Below are positions 17,622 through 26,065 of a stretch of DNA of 63,352 bases, piece by piece; the stretch's first letter is position 1; the number at the start of each line of letters is the position of its first letter. This DNA comes from Azospirillum doebereinerae. Lineage in GTDB: Bacteria; Pseudomonadota; Alphaproteobacteria; Azospirillales; Azospirillaceae. The notes under the pieces were generated by a model. It was not told the DNA's origin. It saw only the letters and a program-made list of their open reading frames with translations, and made no database searches. The position numbers and the translations under genes are program-made. The stretch lies in assembly GCF_003989665.1 (NCBI RefSeq), contig NZ_RZIJ01000032.1, positions 1 through 63,352 of the forward strand, given 5' to 3'.

Positions 17622-18778
17622 TCGAACGGCCCCGATCCGTCACGCTGGACGAGAAGTTGGTTGGCGGTGTGCGACATGATGCGGTCGTTGCCGATCATCA
17701 ACGCGGCGGACTGGGCGTCGCGCAGGTGGCGCCCCAGGCTGTAGGGCGTGTCGTTGCGGTAGCCGGACAGGCCGCAGGTGCGGATGGCGCGGTCCACCAC
17801 CTCCAGCACCATCTCGGAGGTCGCGACCTTCAGCGTCCCCATCGCGGTGGCGAAGGACAGCGTGGTCAGCAGCTCCGGCGAGCCGCAGGCGAGTTCGTAC
17901 TGGCGGATCGCCGTCAGCACGCTGGCCTTCATCTGCTGGAGCTTGGTCGTCGCCTCGGCCAGGCGCAGGGCGCTGGGCGGCGTGGTGCCGGGCTTGCGCT
18001 TGGCCTCGGCGCGGACGTAGGCGCGGGCGCGGCTGACCGCGTCGGCGGCGATGCCCAGCCAGACGGCGCTCCACACGATGTGCGTCACCGGCAGCATGGT
18101 CTGCGCCGACATGTCGGCGAAGGGCAGCGGCAGCACCTGGGCCAGCTCGCCCGCCGCCTCCAGCCGGTAGCCGTCGCTGCAGGTCCCGCGCATGCCCAGC
18201 GTGTCCCAGCCGGTGGTCTTCTCCAGCCGGCAATCGGCCTTGGTCACCGCGACCAGCACCTGATCGGAGGACGGCGAGTCCGGCGTGCGCCGCGCGGTCA
18301 CCAGGATCACGTCCGCCGCGTCGCCGTAGGAGATCACCGAGGCGTTCTTCGCCAGCGTGAAGCGTTCCCCCTCCGCCCGGACCGCGCAGACGCTGTTGCG
18401 GATGTCGCCGCCGGTCTCGGCCTCCGTCGTCGCCGAGGCCAGCAGAAGCTGTTCGTCGGCGATGCGGGCCAGCAGAGCGCGGTGCCACGGGCTGGCTTGC
18501 GCGTGGTTGACCAGGCAGGCGACCTGGATCTGGTGCATCGCGTAGATCATGCCCGTCGACGCGCAATGGCGCGCCAGGGCGTGGCAGGCGGACGCCACGT
18601 CGAACAGCGAGGCCCCGCCCCCGCCCAGTTCGACCGGCACCAGCGCGCCCAGCAGGCGCTCCCCGCGCAGCGCGGCGAAGGCCTCGCTGGGAAAGCGCGC
18701 GTCGCGGTCCACGCTTGCGGCGTGGACGGCGGCGACCCCGGCACCGACGCTGCGGGCCTGGGTCGAGAGCCCCGTCAC
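17618..18778 (-). CDS. Acyl-CoA dehydrogenase-like flavoprotein
   Basis: 386 residues from GTG 18778, which overlaps the carrier-protein stop as GTGA. The three-part fold is visible: helical N-domain (FPSEAFAALRGERLLGALVP), middle barrel with the flavin-contact TEAETGG region and GMRGTCSDGY, and the helical C-domain ending SLGRHLRDAQSAALMIGND. In this operon the substrate is more likely an aminoacyl or acyl group on the carrier protein than CoA. A catalytic Glu was not pinned down; the hydroxylase-like subfamily is an alternative. Confidence 0.85.
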   Translation of the reverse strand: MTGLSTQARSVGAGVAAVHAASVDRDARFPSEAFAALRGERLLGALVPVELGGGGASLFDVASACHALARHCASTGMIYAMHQIQVACLVNHAQASPWHRALLARIADEQLLLASATTEAETGGDIRNSVCAVRAEGERFTLAKNASVISYGDAADVILVTARRTPDSPSSDQVLVAVTKADCRLEKTTGWDTLGMRGTCSDGYRLEAAGELAQVLPLPFADMSAQTMLPVTHIVWSAVWLGIAADAVSRARAYVRAEAKRKPGTTPPSALRLAEATTKLQQMKASVLTAIRQYELACGSPELLTTLSFATAMGTLKVATSEMVLEVVDRAIRTCGLSGYRNDTPYSLGRHLRDAQSAALMIGNDRIMSHTANQLLVQRDGSGPFE

Positions 18779-19104
18779 GCCGCCGCTCCGTCGAGCAGGC
18801 CGCGCACGGCGTCGCGGATCGCCGCGATGCTCTCGAAGGTGCGGCGGTTCAGCAGCTTCTCCGGGAACTCGACGTCGAAGCGTTCCTCCAGCCCCAGCAT
18901 CAGCCCGACGCAGCCGTGCGAGGTCAGCCCGGCGGTGTAGAGGTCGTCCTCGGGCGCCAGCCGCGCCGGCTCCACCGCCAGCCCGCCGCAATCGGCCAGG
19001 ACGGCGCGGATGTCCTCGATCAGCGCATCGTCGGAGGGGTCGGCGAAGGCGACCACCCCCGCGTTCGACGCCCCGCCGTCCATCGGCGTAAGATTTCGCT
19101 GCAT
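18775..19104 (-). CDS. Acyl/aminoacyl carrier protein
   Basis: 109 residues with the carrier fold in the C-terminal 80: helix 1 (DDALIEDIRAVLADCG), then DLYTAGLTSHGCVGLMLGLEE, where Ser 62 is the expected phosphopantetheine attachment site (normally D-S-L), and FDVEFPEKLLNRRTFESI for helices II-III. The first about 22 residues are a disordered leader; M8 is a possible alternative start. First gene of the six-gene operon. It should be the substrate of the ligase two genes downstream. Confidence 0.85.
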   Translation of the reverse strand: MQRNLTPMDGGASNAGVVAFADPSDDALIEDIRAVLADCGGLAVEPARLAPEDDLYTAGLTSHGCVGLMLGLEERFDVEFPEKLLNRRTFESIAAIRDAVRGLLDGAAA

Positions 19105-19415
19105 GATCGTGCCTTTGAAAACTCCGATGCCCCAAAACTAAGCAGGGTTTTTGAATCAATCCAGTCGGCATCGGTATTGCTGCATCCTTACACTTGCGAT
19201 GACGACGTCTTGCCGGATGTGTTACCCACATCGTTGGCATGGCCTGTTCCTCTTATGGCTGGGACCTGGACGCATAGGCAGGCCAGGGCACGATTCCGCC
19301 CCATGCCCGGCAATAACCAATCGCTGCGCTGTGATTTGGACAGTGGGATTTCCGGCCCGGACGCGGTATGACTGCCGTCCGCCCGCCAAATTTTTCGCCA
19401 GCACCGGAAAGCGTC
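19105..19415. promoter_or_regulatory. Divergent intergenic region (aminoacyl-carrier operon / radical SAM gene)
   Basis: About 310 bp of lower GC between the leftward carrier operon and the rightward YgiQ gene. It must hold the operon promoter, but no box could be assigned with confidence. The upstream ATG at 19368 would extend the YgiQ protein into it. Confidence 0.4.
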
Positions 19416-21470
19416 ATGCTCTCAGCCCCCAACCTGTTCGCCCACCGACCCGACCGGAGCGTCCGCGCCAAGCCCGCGCCGTTCCTGCCGATGTCGCGCG
19501 CGGAGATGGACCGGCTGGGCTGGGACGAATGCGACGTGATCGTGGTGACCGGCGACGCCTACATCGACCATCCCAGCTTCGGCATGGCGATCATCGGCCG
19601 GCTGCTGGAATCGCAGGGCCTGCGGGTCGGCATCATCGCCCAGCCCGACTGGAACAGCGCCGAGCCGTTCAAGGTCCTGGGCCGCCCGCGCCTGTTCTGG
19701 GGCGTGACCAGCGGCAACATGGACAGCATGGTCAACCACTACACGGCCGACCGCCGCCTGCGCCACAACGACAGCTACACCCCCAACGACGAGGGCGGCA
19801 AGCGCCCCGACCGCGCCGTCACCGTCTACGCCCAGCGCTGCCGCGAGGCGTACAAGGGCGTGCCCGTGGTGCTGGGCGGCATCGAGGCCTCCCTGCGCCG
19901 CATCGCCCAGTACGACCATTGGAGCGAGAAGATCCGCCGCTCGGTGCTGATGGACAGCAAGGCCGACCTGCTGGTCTACGGCAACGCCGAGCGCGCCATC
20001 ATCGAGATCGCCCAGCGCGCGCTGGCCGGGGAATCCGTCCGCGAGATGACCGACATCCGCGGCACCGCAATCATGCGCTCCGCCGTGCCCGAGGGCTGGA
20101 CCGAGGTCGACAGCAGCTCCATCGACGAGCCGGCGGCCACCGCCTCGCCCCGCGCGGCCGACGCCGCCCGCACGGTGATCCGCCTGCCCTCCTTCGAACA
20201 GGTGACGGCCGACAAGGTGCTCTACGCCCACGCCAGCCGCGTGCTGCACCAGGAGAGCAACCCCGGCAACGCCCGCGCCCTGATCCAGCGCCACGGCGAG
20301 CGCGAGGTCTGGCTGAACCCGCCGCCGATCCCGCTGGAGACGGTGGAGATGGACGGGGTCTTCGACTTCGCCTACGCCCGCGCGCCGCACCCGTCCTATG
20401 GCGACGCGCGCATCCCGGCCTGGGAGATGATCCGCTTCTCGGTCAACATCATGCGCGGCTGCTTCGGCGGCTGCTCCTTCTGCTCGATCACCGAGCACGA
20501 GGGCCGCATCATCCAGAGCCGCTCGGAAGGCTCCATCCTGCGCGAGATCGAGCAGATCCGCGACAAGACCAAGGGCTTCACCGGCACCATCTCCGACATG
20601 GGCGGGCCGACCGCCAACATGTACAGGCTGGCCTGCAAGGACAAGGAGACGGAATCGGTCTGCCGCCGCCCGTCCTGCGTCTTTCCCGACATCTGTAAGA
20701 ACCTGAACACCGACCATTCCTCGCTGGTCCAGCTCTACCGCAAGGCCCGCGCGGTGCCGGGCGTGAAGAAGATCCACATCGCGTCCGGCCTGCGCTACGA
20801 CCTCGCGGTGCGCAACCCGGAATACGTGAAGGAACTCGTCACCCACCACGTCGGCGGCTACCTGAAGATCGCCCCGGAGCACACCGAGCCCGGCCCGCTC
20901 GCCAAGATGATGAAGCCCGGCATGGGCGCCTACGACGAATTCAAGCGGATGTTCGAGAAGGCGGCCAAGGAGGCGGGGAAGAAGCTCTACCTGATCCCCT
21001 ACTTCATCGCCGCCCATCCCGGCACCACGGACGAGGACATGATGAACCTCGCCCTGTGGCTGAAGCGGAACGGCTTCAAGGCCGATCAGGTGCAGACCTT
21101 CCTGCCCTCGCCGATGTCGCTGGCGACCGCCATGTACCACAGCGAGCGCAACCCGTTGCGCCCGGTCCGCCGCGTCGGCGGGGAAGAGGTCGCCACCGCC
21201 AAGGGCCTGCGCCAGCGCCGCCTGCACAAGGCCTTCCTGCGCTACCACGACCCGGAGAACTGGCCGATCCTGCGCGACGCCCTGAAGGCGATGGGCCGCG
21301 CCGACCTGATCGGGCCGGGCGAGGAGCATCTGATCCCGGCGTGGCAGCCGGTCGGCGCCACCGCCAAGCCCAAGGAGAAGGGTCCGAAGGCCAAGACCTT
21401 CCTGACCCAGCAGAGCGGCAAGGGCCGCCGCATGATCCCGCCGCCGGCCGCCGCCAAGCGGGGCCACTGA
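19416..21470 (+). CDS. YgiQ family radical SAM protein
   Basis: Belongs to the UPF0313/YgiQ group, [4Fe-4S]/SAM enzymes of unknown reaction. The N-terminal domain carries the family signature (LPMSRAEMDRLGWDECDVI, VTGDAYIDHPSFGMAI, VTSGNMDSMVNHYTADRRLR). The radical SAM cluster is RGCFGGCSFCSITEHEGR, followed by IASGLRYDL and APEHTE, with a C-terminal YgiQ tail. The start at 19416 has GGAAAG seven bases upstream; ATG 19368 has none. Length about 684 residues, usual for the family. Single gene. Confidence 0.9.
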   Translation: MLSAPNLFAHRPDRSVRAKPAPFLPMSRAEMDRLGWDECDVIVVTGDAYIDHPSFGMAIIGRLLESQGLRVGIIAQPDWNSAEPFKVLGRPRLFWGVTSGNMDSMVNHYTADRRLRHNDSYTPNDEGGKRPDRAVTVYAQRCREAYKGVPVVLGGIEASLRRIAQYDHWSEKIRRSVLMDSKADLLVYGNAERAIIEIAQRALAGESVREMTDIRGTAIMRSAVPEGWTEVDSSSIDEPAATASPRAADAARTVIRLPSFEQVTADKVLYAHASRVLHQESNPGNARALIQRHGEREVWLNPPPIPLETVEMDGVFDFAYARAPHPSYGDARIPAWEMIRFSVNIMRGCFGGCSFCSITEHEGRIIQSRSEGSILREIEQIRDKTKGFTGTISDMGGPTANMYRLACKDKETESVCRRPSCVFPDICKNLNTDHSSLVQLYRKARAVPGVKKIHIASGLRYDLAVRNPEYVKELVTHHVGGYLKIAPEHTEPGPLAKMMKPGMGAYDEFKRMFEKAAKEAGKKLYLIPYFIAAHPGTTDEDMMNLALWLKRNGFKADQVQTFLPSPMSLATAMYHSERNPLRPVRRVGGEEVATAKGLRQRRLHKAFLRYHDPENWPILRDALKAMGRADLIGPGEEHLIPAWQPVGATAKPKEKGPKAKTFLTQQSGKGRRMIPPPAAAKRGH

Positions 21471-21896
21471 ACACGCGACACCGGGCATGGGCGGCACGGC
21501 GTGGGCGGATGCCGGCCCGGTGGCGCCACCCAGGGTTTCTCTTTCTTTGTCCTTTCGCGCGCATTGACGGCGACGAACTCTCCAAAAAAAATTTCTCTGA
21601 AATTCCAGTTCTCGTTATTATTTTATCGCCCTAAATTAGAAAATGCCTTTTCTCTTGCGGAAGCATTGCAACCAAGACTGAATAGGGGTTTCTCCTTATC
21701 TCAACTGTTTCTTTCATTTTCTTTCATTGAATTTCCTGATCTTTCCTATAGGAGAGAATGAGCAGTCGTCTCCATCCTCTGTTCTGTATTCTCCGGTAAA
21801 ATTTTGGCCGATAAAGTCGCCATCCCCACCCATCCTTTTCCCGGCAGGGACAACCGCGCGGAAGCGGCGGGCGGGCCTGAGCAACGGCGACGGGCG
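21471..21896. other. Strikingly AT-rich intergenic region upstream of the kinase gene
   Basis: Roughly 21540-21810 is far richer in A and T than anything else in the window, with A8 and T-rich runs (CTTTCATTTTCTTTCATT). It probably carries the promoter and upstream element of the kinase operon or is a binding region for a nucleoid protein. No gene is convincing here. TTG 21804 is a possible far-upstream start of the kinase. Confidence 0.45.
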
Positions 21897-24350
21897 ATGG
21901 TGCCGCCTGGAGGCGGACGGCGCGTCCGGATGGGGCGGGCCGTCCTGCCGGCCATCCTTCTGGCGGCGCTGCTGGCCGTCGCCACGGGAAGCGCCAAGGC
22001 CGATCCCGTTCCGATCGACGGGCAGAGCCGGATCCCGCTGACCTCCTTCGAAACCTTTCTCGACCCCGACCGCGCGCTGACCATCGCCGACGTGCGCGGG
22101 GAGGCCGCCACCCGCTTCGTCGCGGCATCCCCACGGATGCGGGACCACAGCCAGGGCTTCACCTCCGACGCCTTGTGGCTGCGCGTCGAACTCGACGTCG
22201 CGGAAACGGCGGCCGGGCGTTATTTCCTGACGCTGGACGTGCCCAACTTCGACCAGTTGGACGTCTGGAACTCCTGGTCCGGGGCCGGCGCGCTCTCCGC
22301 CGCCTTGGGCGACCGCATCGCCATGGCGGTTCCCAACCGCGTCAACACGGCCGTCCTCGATCTTCCGGCCGGACGGCACACGCTGTGGATGCGCGCGGTC
22401 ACCACCGGGGCCATGGTGCTGCCGCTGGAGCTTTGGCGGCCCGAAGCCCTGTGGGTGGCCGAACAGGGCCGCATCCAGCTTCACACGACGCTGACCGCCG
22501 TCGCCGCCCTGCTGGGGATGACCGCGCTGGCGCTCGGAACCGCGCTGTCCAGCTTGGCGCTGGTGTTCTACGCCGGGGCCGTGCTGTCCACCGCCGTCCA
22601 CTTCATGGCGATGAACGGCCTGGACATGATGATGCTGGAAACGCATCTCTTCCCCGGAAACGACAACCCGTTCGTCTGGCGGGCCGTGTCGGGCGTCTTC
22701 GACGCCGCCTTTCTGCTGGCCGCCCTGCCGTTGCGGCGCCACGCCCGCTGGGCGATCCCGGTGCTGGGGGCGCTCGCCCTTCTGGGCGTGGCCGTGGTCG
22801 TGGCCCTCTACCCGTTCCTGGACGGGTACGCCCGCCCCTTCGTGCTGCTGCGCCCCTCCGGCCTGACGCTGATGATCCTGGCGGTCGGGATCGCCGCCGC
22901 CCTGCAATGCCGGCTGGCCGGGCACCGGCCGGCCACCTGGGTTGTCGTCGGCTGGCTGGTCCTGGCGGCGGGCAACCTGATGGCCGCGCTCCGCAACGCC
23001 GGCGTCCTGCCCTGGACCGAGGCGACCTATTTCCTGCCGACCTACGCCCCGCTGGCGGAGATGCTGTGCTTCGGCATCATGGCCGTGGTGGTGCTGCGCG
23101 CGGAACGGACGCGGGTCCAGCGGGTCATGGTGACGGCCCTGCGCCGCAACGAGGCCGAGCTGGCGGAGCGGGTGACGCAACGCACGACGGCGCTGGCGAA
23201 GGCCAACGCCGCGCTCCGCGACCGGGAATCGCAGCTGCGCCGCATCCTGGAGGCGGCGCCCTTTCCCATCCTGCTGTTCCACGCCGACAGCGCGGCGACG
23301 CTCTACGCCAACCACCGGGCGCGGGCGCTGTTTTCCGGAAACACCACCCTGCCCGCCCGCCTCGGCCGGGATCTCCATCAGGATCCGGCCGACCACGACC
23401 GCCTGCTCGCCCTGCTGGAACGGAACGGCAGCGCCGAGAACGTCGAGATGGCGATGCGCGACGCCGCCGGAAACCCGGTCTGGGTGCTGGCGTCGCTGGT
23501 CGCCATCGACTACCAGGGCCTGCCGGCGCGGCTCTTGGCCGTCAACGACATCAGCCGGCGCCGCCAGCTGGAGCAGGAGCTGACCAAGGCGCGGGAGGTG
23601 GCGGAGGCCGCCCTGGGGCTGGAGCGGGCGTCCAGCGAGACGCAGCGCCAGTTCCTGGCGATGATCAGCCACGAGTTCCGCACGCCGCTGTCCGTCATCG
23701 CCGTGGCGGTGCAGAGCCTGGGGCTGGCGGTGGAGGACGAGACCGTTCAGGCGCGGCTGGCGCGGGTGGAGCGGGCGGTGCGCTACATGAACGGCATGAT
23801 CGACGCCTGCCTGCTCGACGACCGCTTCGAAGGCGCCGGGCTGGTCCTGCGGACCGGCGCCCTCGACCTGACGGGTCTGGTCCGCGACACCGCCGACGCC
23901 GCGCAGGCGGCCTCCCCCGGCCACGCCGTCCGCATCCGGGCCGAGACCCTGCCCGGCATGACGGGCGACGCCCCGCTGCTCGGCATCGCCCTGTCCAATC
24001 TGGTGGAGAACGCCGTGAAATACTCCCCACGGCAGGGCGCCGTCGATGTCGTCCTGCTGCGCGACGGCGGCGAGGCGGTGGTGACCGTCGCCGACCAGGG
24101 CAAGGGCGTGCCGGAGGACGAACGGGAGCGCATCTTCGAGAAATACTACCGTTGCGCCGGCACGGGCCGCGTGCCGGGGGCCGGGCTGGGGCTCTATCTG
24201 GCCCGGCGCATCGTCGCCGCCCATGGCGGGACGGTCGGGGTCCGGAACCGGCCGGACGGCGGCGCGCTGTTCACGCTGCGCCTGCCGCTGGAGCCGGCGC
24301 CGGCCTTGGGCCAGAACGGCGCGCCGGCGGATGACGGCCCGGCGGACTGA
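21897..24350 (+). CDS. 7TMR-DISM sensor histidine kinase
   Basis: Membrane sensor of about 817 residues. An N-terminal signal (GRAVLPAILLAALLAVATGSAKA) precedes a periplasmic DISMED2 carbohydrate-binding-like domain (LWLRVELD, FLTLDVPNFDQLDVW, HTLWMRA). Seven hydrophobic segments follow, then a coiled segment, a PAS domain, the HisKA box with phospho-accepting His 592 in MISHEFRTPL, and an HATPase with NLVENAVKY, DQGKGVPE and GAGLGLYLA. The start is uncertain (ATG 21897 or 21930). It precedes its response regulator by 62 bp. The periplasmic ligand is unknown. Confidence 0.88.
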   Translation: MVPPGGGRRVRMGRAVLPAILLAALLAVATGSAKADPVPIDGQSRIPLTSFETFLDPDRALTIADVRGEAATRFVAASPRMRDHSQGFTSDALWLRVELDVAETAAGRYFLTLDVPNFDQLDVWNSWSGAGALSAALGDRIAMAVPNRVNTAVLDLPAGRHTLWMRAVTTGAMVLPLELWRPEALWVAEQGRIQLHTTLTAVAALLGMTALALGTALSSLALVFYAGAVLSTAVHFMAMNGLDMMMLETHLFPGNDNPFVWRAVSGVFDAAFLLAALPLRRHARWAIPVLGALALLGVAVVVALYPFLDGYARPFVLLRPSGLTLMILAVGIAAALQCRLAGHRPATWVVVGWLVLAAGNLMAALRNAGVLPWTEATYFLPTYAPLAEMLCFGIMAVVVLRAERTRVQRVMVTALRRNEAELAERVTQRTTALAKANAALRDRESQLRRILEAAPFPILLFHADSAATLYANHRARALFSGNTTLPARLGRDLHQDPADHDRLLALLERNGSAENVEMAMRDAAGNPVWVLASLVAIDYQGLPARLLAVNDISRRRQLEQELTKAREVAEAALGLERASSETQRQFLAMISHEFRTPLSVIAVAVQSLGLAVEDETVQARLARVERAVRYMNGMIDACLLDDRFEGAGLVLRTGALDLTGLVRDTADAAQAASPGHAVRIRAETLPGMTGDAPLLGIALSNLVENAVKYSPRQGAVDVVLLRDGGEAVVTVADQGKGVPEDERERIFEKYYRCAGTGRVPGAGLGLYLARRIVAAHGGTVGVRNRPDGGALFTLRLPLEPAPALGQNGAPADDGPAD

Positions 24351-24412
24351 CCCGGTTTGGCGGCAAATCGGAACTTGAGGGGCTTTGGACAGAAGGGATG
24401 GAGCGGACGGTC

Positions 24413-25078
24413 ATGGCTCTGGATGTGCTGGTCGTTGAAGACCACGAGGATCTGCGCGAGGAGATCGTCCTGTACCTCCAGGCGCGCGGCATGACCGTGC
24501 GCGCGGCCGGGAACGGTCGGGAGATGGACGAGGCGATGGCCGCCCGGCAACCCGACATCGTCCTGCTCGACCTCGGCCTGCCGGAGGAGGACGGCGTGTC
24601 GATCGCCCGGCGGCTGTCGGGGGCGAACCGTCCCGGCGTCGTCGTCATCACCGCGCGGGGCCGGGTCGAGGACCGCATCCTCGGCCTGAACGCCGGGGCC
24701 GACCTCTATCTGGTGAAGCCGCTGGACATGCGCGAGCTGGAGGCCGCCATCGGATCCGTCATGCGCCGGCGCGAGGGCGCCGAGGCGCGCCTCCAGACCT
24801 GGCGCCTCGAAGCCGCGCGGTGGCGGCTGGTGACGCCCGGCGGCGCCGTCGTCACCTTGAGCGAGGCCGAGACGCGCCTGCTGGCGCCGCTCTTCGAGGC
24901 GCCGGAGGCCGTGGTCGACCGCCAGACCCTGGCCGACCGCCTGGAGGTCGACTCCCGCAGCATCGACCTGCTGGTGCACCGCCTGCGCCGGAAGGTCGAA
25001 ACCAGCACCGGCGAGAGCCTGCCGCTGCGCACCCTGCGCGCCCGCGGCTACAGCTTCGCCGCGCCGACGGCGTTCTGA
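24413..25078 (+). CDS. OmpR/PhoB-family response regulator
   Basis: About 221 residues. The receiver domain has the acidic pair (VVEDHEDL), phospho-acceptor Asp in IVLLDLGLPEEDG (D53 from this start), Thr in VITARG and Lys in LVKPLD. The C-terminal winged helix shows LSEAETRLLAPLF, VDRQTLADRL, VDLLVHRLRRKV-like and TLRARGYSF. ATG 24413 is preferred because GGAG precedes it by nine bases; ATG 24398 is possible. It is the likely partner of the upstream kinase. Confidence 0.92.
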   Translation: MALDVLVVEDHEDLREEIVLYLQARGMTVRAAGNGREMDEAMAARQPDIVLLDLGLPEEDGVSIARRLSGANRPGVVVITARGRVEDRILGLNAGADLYLVKPLDMRELEAAIGSVMRRREGAEARLQTWRLEAARWRLVTPGGAVVTLSEAETRLLAPLFEAPEAVVDRQTLADRLEVDSRSIDLLVHRLRRKVETSTGESLPLRTLRARGYSFAAPTAF

Positions 25079-25150
25079 AACGGAGAGAGGCGGGGCATTC
25101 CGGGGATGAGCTGCTATAGATCGTTCTGCCGTCCTATCCGGGGTTCCTGA

Positions 25151-26044
25151 ATGCGCCGCGAGGAGCTGGTCGATCTCAACGCCTTCCTGACCGTGGCCGA
25201 GGAGCAGAGCTTCACCCGCGCCGCCGCGAAGCTGGGCACCTCCCAGTCGGCGCTGAGCCACACGGTGCGGCGGCTGGAAACGCGGCTGGGCGTGCGGCTG
25301 CTGACCCGGACCACGCGCAGCGTCGTGCCGACCGAGGCGGGCGAACGGCTGCTCGGCACGCTGCGGCCGGCGCTGGACACCATCGGCGCGCAGCTCGCCT
25401 CGCTGAGCGAGCTGCGCGAGAAGCCGGCCGGGACCATCCGCATCACGACGGGCGAGCACGCGGCCAACACCGTGCTGTGGCCCGCGCTCGAAAGGCTGCT
25501 TCCCGACTACCCCGACATCCACGTCGAGCTGAGCGTCGATTCCGGGCTGACCGACATCGTGACGGAGCGGTTCGACGCCGGGGTCCGGCTCGGCGAGGCG
25601 CTCGCCAAGGACATGATCGCCACGCGGATCGGCCCGGAGCTGCGCATGGCGGTGGCCGGCGCGCCCGCCTATTTCCGGACGCGGCCGGTTCCCGCCACGC
25701 CGCAGGATCTGGCCGGGCACCAGTGCATCAACCTGCGCCTGCTGAGTTCCGGCGGCCTCTACGCCTGGGAGCTGGAGAAGGACGGCCGCGAGGTGCGGGT
25801 GCGGGCCGAGGGGCAGCTCGCCTTCAACAACGTGCCGATGATCGTGCGCGCCGCCACCGCCGGCTTCGGTCTGTGCTGCGTCATGGAGGACCAGATCGCC
25901 GCCCATCTGGCGGACGGCCGGCTGGTGCGGGTGCTGGAGGACTGGTGCCCGCCCTTTCCGGGCTATCACCTCTACTATCCCAGCCGGCGCCAGCCCTCGG
26001 CCGCCTTCGCGCTGCTGGTGGAGGCGCTGCGCTACCGCGCGTGA
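25151..26044 (+). CDS. LysR-family transcriptional regulator
   Basis: 297 residues. N-terminal winged helix-turn-helix (LNAFLTVAEEQSFTRAAAKL, SQSALSHTVRRLE, LLTRTTRSVVPTEAG) and a periplasmic-binding-protein-like effector domain. It belongs to the CrgA-like branch, often repressors or activators of adjacent oxidoreductases; here no obvious partner lies divergent to it. It is convergent with the ABC exporter gene, and the two stops are 21 bp apart. Confidence 0.9.
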   Translation: MRREELVDLNAFLTVAEEQSFTRAAAKLGTSQSALSHTVRRLETRLGVRLLTRTTRSVVPTEAGERLLGTLRPALDTIGAQLASLSELREKPAGTIRITTGEHAANTVLWPALERLLPDYPDIHVELSVDSGLTDIVTERFDAGVRLGEALAKDMIATRIGPELRMAVAGAPAYFRTRPVPATPQDLAGHQCINLRLLSSGGLYAWELEKDGREVRVRAEGQLAFNNVPMIVRAATAGFGLCCVMEDQIAAHLADGRLVRVLEDWCPPFPGYHLYYPSRRQPSAAFALLVEALRYRA

Positions 26045-26065
26045 GGCGACTCCACCAGCCGTTCC

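Noticed and set aside
17818..17836. TCGCGACCTTCAGCG as another iteron match
   Set aside because: It needs an extra base relative to the motif and is written in ordinary GC-rich codons.
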